47,266 nucleotides of DNA from Caldilineales bacterium (GTDB lineage: Bacteria > Chloroflexota > Anaerolineae > J102): positions 1 through 47,266 of the forward strand of contig JAGFJG010000094.1 in assembly GCA_024102915.1 (NCBI GenBank), in the 5' to 3' direction. Below, in pieces: positions 26,553 through 35,537 of the stretch. Under the pieces are notes generated by a model. That model was not told the DNA's origin. It saw only the letters and a program-made list of their open reading frames with translations, and did no database searches. The position numbers and the translations under genes are program-made. Numbering within the stretch: position 1 is the stretch's first letter; each line of letters begins with the position of its first letter.

Positions 26553-26636
26553 GTGTCATGTTCCATGTGTCATGTTCCACGTGTCAGGTGTCATGTGGCG
26601 GTGCTCAGTATGCAGTGGACAGTACGCAGTCGTGAG
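26553..26636 (+). repeat. Heptad array between the ATPase and next gene
   Basis: Twelve consecutive 7-mers in one phase: GTGTCAT, GTTCCAT, GTGTCAT, GTTCCAC, GTGTCAG, GTGTCAT, GTGGCGG, then TGCTCAG, TATGCAG, TGGACAG, TACGCAG, TCGTGAG. They fill nearly the whole gap up to the GGAGG ribosome site (26646-26650). Confidence 0.75.
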
Positions 26637-26657
26637 TGAACCGATGGAGGTATATCG

Positions 26658-27239
26658 ATGATTGATGCGAGTCGTTTTGGCAATCGCCTGCACCTGTGGC
26701 TGATTTTGGTGGTGGCGCTGGTGCTGGCCATGCTGGCGGGCGCGCAAAATGGGCGACTGCCCGAACCCTGGCCGGTGGCGGAGCTGCCGCCAGTGCCGAC
26801 GACGACGGTCACGGCCACGGCCACGCCAGGTTGGTGGGATGATGTGACCCTGGCCACGCCGACGCTGCCGAAACTGCCCGGCCTGCCCCGGCCTGGCTTC
26901 CAGGGGGTGGCGGGGCAGGAGCCCGGACAGAAGGTCGCTTTTCAAGTCGTTTCCTGCCCAACTGCCGGTGTGCGCATCGCCGATATGCGCACGGCGCAAC
27001 CAGGCTGGTGGCAGATCAGCGGCACGGCCAGCATTCCCAATCTGTGGTACTGGAAGGCGGAGATCTCCGTCGACGGCAGCCACTGGGCCAACCTGGTGCG
27101 GGCGGAAACGGCGGTGGTCGACGGCGTACTGGTGCGGCTGAACCTGAGCACGGTCCCGGCCGGGGCGAAGCAGATGCGGTTGACGGCGGTGGACAGGACG
27201 GGCAATTATCCTGAGCCGTGTCTGGTAACCGTGCAATGA
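26658..27239 (+). CDS. Membrane-anchored extracytoplasmic protein of unknown function
   Basis: This 193-residue protein has an N-terminal helix (about 12-29), a Thr/Pro linker (TTTVTATATP) and a beta-rich outer domain with two Cys (about 90-193), including GWWQISGTASIPNLWYWKAE. That pattern resembles an Ig/fibronectin-like fold, but no family is certain. GGAGG lies about 8 bases before the ATG. It is the last gene of the long tad/ATPase run before the insertion sequence and is probably a surface part of the same machine. Confidence 0.65.
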   Translation: MIDASRFGNRLHLWLILVVALVLAMLAGAQNGRLPEPWPVAELPPVPTTTVTATATPGWWDDVTLATPTLPKLPGLPRPGFQGVAGQEPGQKVAFQVVSCPTAGVRIADMRTAQPGWWQISGTASIPNLWYWKAEISVDGSHWANLVRAETAVVDGVLVRLNLSTVPAGAKQMRLTAVDRTGNYPEPCLVTVQ

Positions 27240-27459
27240 CGATCGCCGGAACCCGAATCGAAGAACCGAGCCGCCTAGATATCACTAACGTTGGTTCGAC
27301 TGAAAGGAGCTTTCTCGACTTTTGCTTACCCATACGACCCTGTGGTGATCATCGGCCAACGACACGTAGAGTCCGTGTTCGCAAACCGCACACGAGGATC
27401 GCATTTATTGATTTGAACGCCCGCTCGGCAACGAATATCAGAACCCATATGTTTTAGTT
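27240..27459. other. Gap at the left flank of the insertion sequence
   Basis: No gene is seen. The GC content falls here compared with the tad genes. The stretch ends in AGTT (27456-27459), which is repeated directly after the insertion sequence. Confidence 0.5.
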
Positions 27460-29397
27460 AGCGTAACTTTTGTGCAATTGGCGGCCAGGTAGCCGGAAAA
27501 TTGCGAAAAATGAACGCCGATCTTTAACAATCTGCTCAGTTGTGGTTAGCTCATGACGAATCTTTACCAAGGAAGGCATCATGAGCAAGGAATTTACATC
27601 TTCGGAATTGACCGGGGGAGTACTTACACAACACGCCATGCTGGTGGCCTGGGGCGTGTACGCCCGGCACATCGGGCTGGTGGAACGACTGATGGCGGTG
27701 CCTGTGAAGCAGAAGCGGCGCCGGCACCAGCCGCAGACGAAAGTGCTGGAGTTCTTTGTGGCCATGCTGGCAGGCTTGCCGCATCTGCAAGACATCAGTC
27801 GTAGTGCGCATCCCCTCGATCAGGATGAGGCGGTAGCGGCAGCCTGGGGCCAGCCGGCCTGGGCCGATTACAGCGGGGTGAGCCGCAGCCTGCAAGGCTT
27901 GAGCGCCAGAGAGGTCGACGCCTTCATCACCGTTCTGGAACAGATAGAGCAACCGTTCATTGCGGCGGAAGCGGCCCTGGCCCTGCAACAAAAAGGACAG
28001 CTCGTGTACGATCTGGACCTGACCGGACGTCCGGTTTCGAGCACAAGCAGCAGCTATCCGGATACGGCATTCGGCTATATGGGCGATACGGTGCGCCTGG
28101 GCTACCAGGCCGCCCTGGTGAGCATGCACAGTCCCAGCTATGGCCGCTTGTGGCTGGTCAACCAACTGCATCCCGGGGACAGGGTCAGTGTCACGGAAGC
28201 CAAGACGCTGGTGACAGCGGCTGAACAGCGGACCGGCCTGCGCCCTCGTCGCCGCATCGAGCTGGTGAGGCAGCGTCTGCAGGCAGCGGAAGCGCAATGG
28301 CAGGCGGCGGAAGCGGGAGTGACGGACAGTGAAGAGCGACTGCGCCTGGCCCGGGATCAGGAGAAGGATACGGGGCTAGCGCTGCGGGAATGGCAGGGTG
28401 TGGTCCGCTCCCTGGCGGTGGCATACGAACGAGAAGGACGCACGCCCACCCCGCACTGTCAGCTGACCCGTGCCCGACGTAAATTGATGACCTATCAAAA
28501 ACGCCTGCCACGCTGCCAACAAGCCCTGGCCGTGGCGCAACGACGCTATGACCGTCATGCGGTAGCGGCGGATGCGAGCGCTGCCGAAGTGCAGCGCCTG
28601 CAAGCGCATTACCAACAATTGCAGAACGACAATGTTGCCAATCCGCACCCTGTGCGCATCGTCCTCCGCATTGATGCCGGCTTTGCCAGTCGTGAGAACA
28701 TCGCCTGGTTGATCGAGATGGGCTACGACCTCTACACCAAGTCTCGTAGCACCGCCGTCCGTAAAACGCTGACTCAATCACTCTGTACGGAGACGACATG
28801 GCAACGCGTCGGCGGCAACGCCAGCCTGACAGCCTGGCCGGCAACCACGGTCAACGGCCATTTCGCCTATCCTCTGGATGTGGCCCTGGCCCATTATCAG
28901 ACCGGTGATACCCGGCGACGTTCGGTCCTGCTGCATTACGGAGACGAGGATGTGCTCACTGATCTGGATGCCTGGTTCCATGCTTACAATCGCCGCCAAA
29001 CCATCGAGGCCGGCATCAAGGAGGGTAAAGCCGTCTTTCAGATGCATCATCTCAAAGTCCGTTCCGCCCCCGCCTTGCGCCTGCAAGAACACTTCGCCGC
29101 TTTCGCCGCCAACTTCGTCCGCTTTGCCGCTCACTGGTTGGCCGGGACGCACCCCCAACCTGCAGCGATCAAGACGCAATCGGTCAAGCACCTCGTCCAG
29201 ATTGGCGCTCACACCTCAGCCTGGGTGCTGCGTCAGGAAGATGTATGGTTGTTAACGTTCACTGAGCAGAGTTTCTATGCTGGATCTTCTTTGCGACTCG
29301 GCAGCGGTCCTATCCAACTGCCGCTCCCGCTCGAATTCGGCTTTCAATTTCAACACTTTTGAGCCTACTCCGGCTCTGATTGCACAAAACTTACGTT
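27460..29397 (+). mobile_element. Insertion sequence, DDE type, intact, 1938 bp
   Basis: The ends are 19-bp inverted repeats with 17 matches: AGCGTAACTTTTGTGCAAT (27460-27478) and ATTGCACAAAACTTACGTT (29379-29397). AGTT flanks both sides (27456-27459 and 29398-29401) as a 4-bp target duplication. It carries one transposase gene. Family is uncertain; IS1380- or IS1634-like fits the size and duplication. Confidence 0.82.
27581..29362 (+). CDS. DDE transposase of the insertion sequence
   Basis: This 593-residue transposase has the RNase H-fold acids. The first Asp is in YDLDLTGRPV (about residues 148-157), the second in VLRIDAGFAS, and the Glu in RRQTIEAGIKEGK. Between the first and second acids lies a long coiled-coil insertion (about 215-345, rich in Q, A, R and E) that interrupts the catalytic domain. 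The ATG at 27581 has AAGGAAGG a few bases upstream. The frame is intact, so the element may be active. The IS4/IS1380/IS1634 group is the likeliest placement. Confidence 0.85.
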   Translation: MSKEFTSSELTGGVLTQHAMLVAWGVYARHIGLVERLMAVPVKQKRRRHQPQTKVLEFFVAMLAGLPHLQDISRSAHPLDQDEAVAAAWGQPAWADYSGVSRSLQGLSAREVDAFITVLEQIEQPFIAAEAALALQQKGQLVYDLDLTGRPVSSTSSSYPDTAFGYMGDTVRLGYQAALVSMHSPSYGRLWLVNQLHPGDRVSVTEAKTLVTAAEQRTGLRPRRRIELVRQRLQAAEAQWQAAEAGVTDSEERLRLARDQEKDTGLALREWQGVVRSLAVAYEREGRTPTPHCQLTRARRKLMTYQKRLPRCQQALAVAQRRYDRHAVAADASAAEVQRLQAHYQQLQNDNVANPHPVRIVLRIDAGFASRENIAWLIEMGYDLYTKSRSTAVRKTLTQSLCTETTWQRVGGNASLTAWPATTVNGHFAYPLDVALAHYQTGDTRRRSVLLHYGDEDVLTDLDAWFHAYNRRQTIEAGIKEGKAVFQMHHLKVRSAPALRLQEHFAAFAANFVRFAAHWLAGTHPQPAAIKTQSVKHLVQIGAHTSAWVLRQEDVWLLTFTEQSFYAGSSLRLGSGPIQLPLPLEFGFQFQHF

Positions 29398-29401
29398 AGT
29401 T

Positions 29402-29703
29402 CACCAGGATAGTTAAGAACTCAAGAGCTTGACTGCCGTCGAATTTCTAGCGGCGATGATAGCCTATCAACATACTTCAAGATGCGCAGACGATTCAATC
29501 CGGAACTGTATAGAATACCAACAGCCAACGGTGGTAGCATCTGCATTACTCTTCGCCGGCTAGCCCTGCTTGGTGGTATACTAACTCGACTTTGGTAGTA
29601 AACATTACGTGCGAATCTGCATTCTCAGGTTACTGCCAAAGATGAGACTTGAGTTACTTGTACACGACATAGTTTCACGAAGTCCTTATCGACAAGGACG
29701 GCA
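29402..29703 (+). promoter_or_regulatory. Gap with a possible promoter for the sugar locus
   Basis: No gene is seen. TGGTATACT at 29574-29582 is a good extended -10 (TGn plus TATACT) without a clear -35. AAGGACGG (about 29694) is the ribosome site of the sensor gene. Operators for the AraC-type output domain may lie here, but none stands out. Confidence 0.35.
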
Positions 29704-32700
29704 ATGATGGTGGAGCGATTTGTCTCGCCAATATCCCAGGCAATGCGATATCGAGGTTCCATGCGGTTGAGCCAGAGTCGGCCCACGATAGGGCTGCTGA
29801 CTGCATGGCTACGCGATCCCTATGCCAGCGTCACCTGGGCCGGGGTAATGGAGGCGGCACGCGCACGAGATGTAAACGTCGTGAACTTGGTGGGGTCCCG
29901 ACTCCAATCGCCCGTCGAGGGTGAAACCGCCTCACAGATTATTTTCGACCTGATCGATCCTGCCTCGCTTGACGGCATGGTTGTGTTTTCGGAGATGCTA
30001 TATCATTTTGTGCCTGCATTGGACTTGGGGCGTTTCCTACAACGATACCGCCCTCTGCTGATGACGAGCATTGGCATCGTCGAGGGCATTCCCAGTGTGA
30101 TGCTCGACATCGAACGCGGAATGCGGGAGATGATTGCTCACCTGGTCGACGCACACGGTTACCAGCGGTTGGCGTATTTGAGTGGTCCAGCAGGCGAACA
30201 AACCGCCGACGCCATGTTCCGCGGTTTCCAAAGCGCGCTCGCAGCCTACGATATTCCCTATGATCCTCGGTTAGTCACACCCAACCCGCCAAGCTGGGGC
30301 ACAGCAACTGCGGCTGATGGGGTGCGTGTTTTGCTCGTCGAACGCGGTCTGGTCCCTGGAAGGGACTTTGAGTGCTTGATAGGGTCCGGTGATCGAGAGA
30401 TCATCGTCGCCACAGAAGTGTTACAGGAACATGGTTATCGTGTTCCGAATGACGTGGCTGTGACAGGCTACAACAGCCTGGATGCGGCGCGTCTGGCTGT
30501 ACCCAGTATCACAACTGTAGATCGCAAGATTGCCGAGCTTGGACGACGCGCCAGCGAAATGCTGCTTGACATGATGGAGGGGAAGCCCGTACCCGACCGT
30601 CTCATCCTCCCTCCTGAACTCATCGTCCGACGTTCTTGCGGTTGTGTACCTCAGGTGGTGATTCAGGCTGCTGCGGATCCAGGCATCGCTCGTAGGATCA
30701 CGTCATCTACCGATCTACTAAGGATGCGCGAAGCCGTGGCGACCGCGATGGTACAGTCATGGAACTCGAACCTGCCCGTTTCGGTGCAAGGGTTCGACTC
30801 CGAATGGGCTGATCGTTTGTTTGTCAGTTTTCTGGCAGAATTGGAGGGCGATTCTTCAGGCACCTTTCTGGTGACATTGGAGGATATGCTTCGGCAGGTG
30901 GTCAAATCGGATGGCAATGTCAGTGCTTGGCACGCAGTGCTGTCGACCTTGCGCAAACAGTTGCTGCCACACCTGAATCACCCAAGCTTGCTGACAAGGA
31001 GTGAGAATCTCTGGCAACAGGCGCGGGTCGTGATCGGCGACTTCACAGAACGAGCACAAGGACGTCGCCGTTTGATGGCGCAACAACAGGTGCAGACGCT
31101 CAGTGACATTAGCCAGTCCTTGATCACTACGTTCGACCTGAACGGCCTGATGGATGTTCTGGCGCTCGATTTGCCAAAGCTGGGCATCCCTGCATGCTAT
31201 CTGTCGTTGTACGAAGATTCGTGCCTGCCTGTTGAACGCTCCCGGCTCGTGCTAGCCTATGACAATTCCGGAAGGGCGCTTCTGAGACAAGGTGGTCAGA
31301 CATTCGATTCCCGGCTTCTACTGCCGAGGGAATACCTAGACGACAGCCATCGTTTCGATCTAATCGTACTGCCTCTACACTTTCAGGGAGAGCAGCTCGG
31401 CTTTGTCGTGATGGCAATGGGACCAGACGATGGAAGCCTGTACGATGCGCTACGCATTCAAATCAGCAGCGCACTAAAGGGAGCATTCCTGGCAAGGCAC
31501 AATGTCGACCTTTACCAAGAAGCGCTTTCTGCGCGTAAGGCAGCTGAGGAAGCCGACAGACTCAAGAGCCGTTTCCTGTCCACTGTTAGCCACGAGTTAC
31601 GGACGCCACTTAGCCTCATTGTGGGCACGATCGAGATGATGTTTCGTGATGGAGATGCAATCAGTTCGGATTTGTCTGATCTATACCAACGCGACCTTGA
31701 GAGCATTCGCACGAGCGCCCAACACCTTGCCCGGCTGATTAGCGATGTACTTGACCTCGCCAGCAGTCAGGCAGGGCAACTGCGCTTGCAACGCTCGCCG
31801 CTGCAACTGCGGGAGGTGCTGGACGAAGTTACCATGCTGGGCCAGGCGCTAGCGCGTGAGAAGGGTTTGGCTTGGCGCACGAACATTCCCGATGACCTGC
31901 CTGCTGTATGGGGAGATCGCACACGGCTTCGGCAGATTGCACTCAATCTGGTGGCAAATGCTGTCAAGTTTACAGATACGGGATCGGTGAGCCTGTGGGT
32001 TGAGACTAGTCAGGAGCAGATGGTCGTTGCTATTACCGACACGGGCATTGGTATTTCAATGGCAGAACAGGAATTCATCTTCGATGAGTTCCGTCAGTCA
32101 GAGCGCGTGGCGAAGCGCGGGTACGGGGGAATCGGGCTGGGATTAGCGATCAGCCGCAGACTAATCGAGATGCATGGCGGCCAGATCGGCGTCCTGTCTA
32201 CAGGAGGTGATGGGGCCGGCTCGACCTTCTATTTCACCTTGCCAGTGATGCATGCGCTCACCCTGGACTCGGCAATCCTAAGTGGCAGGGCGCAACGAGT
32301 TCTACTGCTTGTCGACCAACCGCGTCCTGAAAATAGAATGCTTGACTATCTGTCCGCACGTGGGTTTGAAGTCGAACTGGCAACAACGATAGATCAGCCT
32401 GACTGGTTGCAACGTGTGGAAATCACGCCGCCGGGTGCGATCGTGATGGGCTTTGAGCCAGCTGCAGATCGTGGCTGGGAGCTAATGCAGACATTAAGGC
32501 AGAATTCAGCCACCCAGGATGTGCCCATCGTATGCTATTCATTATCCGACAGCCAAGATGAAGGCGCTATCCTTGCTGTCGATTGTCTGACCAAGCCTAT
32601 TAGCAACTCCGATATGGCGCGCGCTTTGGAACGGCAGGGGTTTGGACCAGAGAGATGTGAACAGATTCATATGATTCTTCTCGTTGATGATGATCTAGCG

Positions 32701-33390
32701 ATACTCGACCTTCACGAACGTGTCCTTAAGGGACTGGCGCCGGGATGCCAGTTTGTCAAAGCCCCAGGAGGCCGACAGGCTCTGGACATCATGCAGCGAC
32801 AGACGCCTGATCTGGTGTTGCTGGATCTGATGATGCCAGAGACAGATGGATTCACCGTCTTGGAAACGATGCGCACTCGACCGCAAACGCGTAATGTCCC
32901 CGTGATCGTAGTGACAGCCCAGGTGCTGAGCAGTCAGGACATGGCTCGTCTGCAGAAGGGGGTGACTGCCGTTCTCGGAAAGGGGCTGTTCAGCGGCACA
33001 GAAGTTCTATCGCAGGTAGAGGCAGCGTTGCAGCGGAGCAAGCGCCTGGGCACCGAGGCACAACGATTGGTGCGGTTAGCCATGGCCTATATCCATGAGC
33101 ACTACGCTGAGCCGCTGTCCCGCGAAGAGTTGGCCAACAGGGTAGGGTTCAGTGACAGACACCTGACACGATGTTTCCGTGAAGAGACCGGTGTGACGCC
33201 GATCAACTATCTAAACCGCTATCGCATCCGACAGGCGAAGGAACTGCTCGCACGCGGCGATCTCAACGTCACCGAGGTTGCTTTCGCCACAGGGTTCTCG
33301 GATCCCAACTACTTCGGAAGGGTGTTCAAGGCAGAGGTAGGTGTGTCGCCGCGCTCTTATCAGCGTGGTCAGATTGTGGCGGGAGGCTGA
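29704..33390 (+). CDS. Fused sugar sensor, histidine kinase, receivers and AraC regulator
   Basis: This 1228-residue protein carries a whole signalling chain. Residues 25-315 are a LacI-type sugar-binding domain (PTIGLLTAWLRDPY, VAVTGYNSLDAARL) with no signal peptide, so it is cytoplasmic. About 455-600 are GAF-like. HisKA has the phospho-acceptor H630 (STVSHELRTPL) and the ATPase has DTGIGIS and GGIGLGLAIS. A degenerate receiver (about 864-975) lacks the Asp. A true receiver has DDD at 995-997 and D1041 (LLDLMMPETDG). An AraC DNA-binding domain with two HTH motifs fills about 1120-1222. It probably senses a sugar or its phosphate and controls the transporter genes downstream. ATG at 29704 or 29707 both fit. 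Confidence 0.9.
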   Translation: MMVERFVSPISQAMRYRGSMRLSQSRPTIGLLTAWLRDPYASVTWAGVMEAARARDVNVVNLVGSRLQSPVEGETASQIIFDLIDPASLDGMVVFSEMLYHFVPALDLGRFLQRYRPLLMTSIGIVEGIPSVMLDIERGMREMIAHLVDAHGYQRLAYLSGPAGEQTADAMFRGFQSALAAYDIPYDPRLVTPNPPSWGTATAADGVRVLLVERGLVPGRDFECLIGSGDREIIVATEVLQEHGYRVPNDVAVTGYNSLDAARLAVPSITTVDRKIAELGRRASEMLLDMMEGKPVPDRLILPPELIVRRSCGCVPQVVIQAAADPGIARRITSSTDLLRMREAVATAMVQSWNSNLPVSVQGFDSEWADRLFVSFLAELEGDSSGTFLVTLEDMLRQVVKSDGNVSAWHAVLSTLRKQLLPHLNHPSLLTRSENLWQQARVVIGDFTERAQGRRRLMAQQQVQTLSDISQSLITTFDLNGLMDVLALDLPKLGIPACYLSLYEDSCLPVERSRLVLAYDNSGRALLRQGGQTFDSRLLLPREYLDDSHRFDLIVLPLHFQGEQLGFVVMAMGPDDGSLYDALRIQISSALKGAFLARHNVDLYQEALSARKAAEEADRLKSRFLSTVSHELRTPLSLIVGTIEMMFRDGDAISSDLSDLYQRDLESIRTSAQHLARLISDVLDLASSQAGQLRLQRSPLQLREVLDEVTMLGQALAREKGLAWRTNIPDDLPAVWGDRTRLRQIALNLVANAVKFTDTGSVSLWVETSQEQMVVAITDTGIGISMAEQEFIFDEFRQSERVAKRGYGGIGLGLAISRRLIEMHGGQIGVLSTGGDGAGSTFYFTLPVMHALTLDSAILSGRAQRVLLLVDQPRPENRMLDYLSARGFEVELATTIDQPDWLQRVEITPPGAIVMGFEPAADRGWELMQTLRQNSATQDVPIVCYSLSDSQDEGAILAVDCLTKPISNSDMARALERQGFGPERCEQIHMILLVDDDLAILDLHERVLKGLAPGCQFVKAPGGRQALDIMQRQTPDLVLLDLMMPETDGFTVLETMRTRPQTRNVPVIVVTAQVLSSQDMARLQKGVTAVLGKGLFSGTEVLSQVEAALQRSKRLGTEAQRLVRLAMAYIHEHYAEPLSREELANRVGFSDRHLTRCFREETGVTPINYLNRYRIRQAKELLARGDLNVTEVAFATGFSDPNYFGRVFKAEVGVSPRSYQRGQIVAGG

Positions 33391-33503
33391 ACCGGCGGCA
33401 AACAGGAGGCTCCACTGGTGGTGGAGTAAATCGATAGGTCGACTGCGCCCTGGCAGCTCGTGACAGCATCCAAAATTACGGGTTAAAGCTCCAATTGTGC
33501 GAG

Positions 33504-33521
33504 ACGGATTGAATCCGTTTT
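33504..33521 (+). terminator. Short hairpin with T run after the sensor gene
   Basis: ACGGAT (33504-33509) and ATCCGT (33513-33518) form a 6-bp stem around TGA, followed by TTT. It is weak, but lies between the sensor and the next gene and argues against starting the latter at GTG 33497. Confidence 0.3.
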
Positions 33522-33574
33522 GGTGTAATGATAATGACCATTACGCCAGTATGCTGCTTCCCTCAGATTCGACC

Positions 33575-34027
33575 ATGAGAACCATGCCAGAAAAATGCAT
33601 GATCGCTGAATCAGACCCATTCATCTCGCAATTACTCAGACGCTTTGCGAGTGAAATTGGGATGGCAGTTGTCCAGGTTCGCCTGGGCGAGGATCTGCTG
33701 GGCATGGCGCGTCAGGTCAAGCCAGATGTAATCATTGTGGAGGCGGAGCTCCCTGGCGACATCAGCGGGTGGCAGGCCATACGTTCACTGCGATCAAACC
33801 CGGAGCTAGCAGGTACGGCTGTGATCAGCTGTTCATGGATGGATGAGGCGGAGGCTCGTTCATTGATCCCCAACCTTGTCGGGCATCTTCAGAAACCCAA
33901 TTTGCACTACGCGGATTTCGAGCGAGTGCTACTTGCGATAGGCATCGACACCGATGCACCACCCAATCTGTCTCGATCTGTCGATGATCTCTTCCAGCAA
34001 CATGATTACTCCAACAACACAGACTGA
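33575..34027 (+). CDS. Receiver-like protein with altered phosphorylation site
   Basis: This protein of about 150 residues has the receiver fold (MIAESDPFISQLLRRF, KPDVIIVEAELPGDISGW) and the conserved late Lys (LQKPN). The usual phosphorylated Asp is replaced by Glu in VIIVEAELPG, so it may act as a constantly 'on' or phosphorylation-free switch. It has no output domain. The GTG at 33497 would add 26 residues that do not fit the fold and cover a hairpin; ATG 33575 is preferred, and ATG 33551 is also possible. Its end overlaps the ABC gene start, so it is part of the transporter operon. Confidence 0.7.
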   Translation: MRTMPEKCMIAESDPFISQLLRRFASEIGMAVVQVRLGEDLLGMARQVKPDVIIVEAELPGDISGWQAIRSLRSNPELAGTAVISCSWMDEAEARSLIPNLVGHLQKPNLHYADFERVLLAIGIDTDAPPNLSRSVDDLFQQHDYSNNTD

Positions 34028-35537
34028 CACCCAATCGTCTTATCAGGCCGGTGAACGCCTGCTTAGCGTGCGCGGCCTCAAGAAGACGTTTCCAGGGGTA
34101 TTGGCTCTTGACGGGGTTGATTTCGATGTTGCTCCGGGTGAGGTGCATGCGCTCGTGGGCGAGAATGGCGCGGGCAAATCGACGTTGATTAAGATCCTCT
34201 CGGGGGCATTTCCTCCCGATGTGGGCTCGATCGAGTTTGGCGGAAGACGATTCTCGCAGTTATCACCACATCAGGCACAGGAACTCGGCATCCGCACCAT
34301 CTACCAGGAGCGCAGCCTCGTACCGTGGATGAGTGTAGCCGAAAACATCATGTTGGGAAATCTGCCGGGATGGCGATTCTTAGTTAATTGGGGGCGTTTG
34401 CGGAGCGAAGCACAAACCATCATGCGAACGTTGAGTTTAGAGGTCGATCCGGAAGCCCCCCTGATCACACTCGGTCTGGCCCAACAGCAGGGCGTTGAGA
34501 TTGCAAAGGCCTTGTATCACCAGGCACAACTACTCATTATGGATGAACCGACGGCGGCTTTAAGCGGGCATGAAGTGGAAAACCTCTTCAGGTTAACACG
34601 CACATTGCGCGCACGCGGCCTGGGCATTATCTACATCTCTCATCATCTAGAAGAAGTTTTTACGCTTGCAGATCGCGTTACGGTGCTCCGTGACGGTAGA
34701 GTTGTGGGGACGCGGCAAATTGCCGATACGAACAAGCAAGAGCTGATGAATATGATGGTCGGGCGCGACCTAACTGGGATTACGGTGAAGCAAAGCATTC
34801 CATTGGGCGACGTTGTGCTCCGTATCGATGGCATCAGTCGCGGCAGTGCAGTGCGGGATGTAAGCCTCGAACTCCGACGCGGCGAAATCGTCGGTTTGGC
34901 GGGCATGATGGGGAGTGGCCGAACGGAACTTGCCCGTCTCATCTTCGGCGCTGATCGGCCTGACAGCGGCACAATCTATATGAACGGCACGCCATTGCGG
35001 GCAAAACACCCAGTGGATGCGATTGCTAACGGCATCGCCCTGGTGCCAGAAGACAGGAAGACACAGGGACTGGTGCTGTGTCTTGATGCAATCGACAACG
35101 TTGCAATGGTTAGCCTGAAGGACGTGCGTTTTGTCGTAAACCAGGCTCAACTTACGGAAGCGGCCAGGCAATACGCTGGTTCACTCGACATCCGCATGGC
35201 ATCGCTCCATCAAGAAGTACAGTATCTTAGCGGAGGCAACCAACAGAAATTGGTGTTGGCAAAGTGGCTGGACGCCGGTGCTGAAGTTTTCATCTTCGAC
35301 GAGCCTACCCGAGGCGTGGACATCGGTGCCAAGCTCGAGATTCATCGTCTGCTCATTGAGCTGGCAAAGCGTGCAAAAGCCCTGCTTGTGATCTCGTCGG
35401 ACTTGCCGGAGATCCTAACGCTAAGTGACAGGGTACTGGTGATGCGCAAAGGCCGCATTGCTGGGAATTTCCCACGTGATGAGGCCACCGAGCACACCAT
35501 CATCGCCTGCGCTATTGGAGAAGGGAATGTTGCATAA
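34002..35537 (+). CDS. Sugar ABC transporter ATPase, CUT2 type (RbsA/MglA-like)
   Basis: This 511-residue protein has two fused ABC domains, as in RbsA. The first has Walker [10 protein letters not shown], a signature segment [15 protein letters not shown] and Walker [12 protein letters not shown]. The second has the altered P-loop GMMGSGRTE usual for this family, a signature LSGGNQQK and Walker [13 protein letters not shown]. It drives uptake of a monosaccharide with the permease and binding protein encoded after it. The frame is open from 33954; ATG 34002 is chosen, with a 26-base overlap with the receiver gene. ATG 33984 is possible. The sugar cannot be told from sequence. Confidence 0.92.
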   Translation: MITPTTQTDTQSSYQAGERLLSVRGLKKTFPGVLALDGVDFDVAPGEVHALVGENGAGKSTLIKILSGAFPPDVGSIEFGGRRFSQLSPHQAQELGIRTIYQERSLVPWMSVAENIMLGNLPGWRFLVNWGRLRSEAQTIMRTLSLEVDPEAPLITLGLAQQQGVEIAKALYHQAQLLIMDEPTAALSGHEVENLFRLTRTLRARGLGIIYISHHLEEVFTLADRVTVLRDGRVVGTRQIADTNKQELMNMMVGRDLTGITVKQSIPLGDVVLRIDGISRGSAVRDVSLELRRGEIVGLAGMMGSGRTELARLIFGADRPDSGTIYMNGTPLRAKHPVDAIANGIALVPEDRKTQGLVLCLDAIDNVAMVSLKDVRFVVNQAQLTEAARQYAGSLDIRMASLHQEVQYLSGGNQQKLVLAKWLDAGAEVFIFDEPTRGVDIGAKLEIHRLLIELAKRAKALLVISSDLPEILTLSDRVLVMRKGRIAGNFPRDEATEHTIIACAIGEGNVA

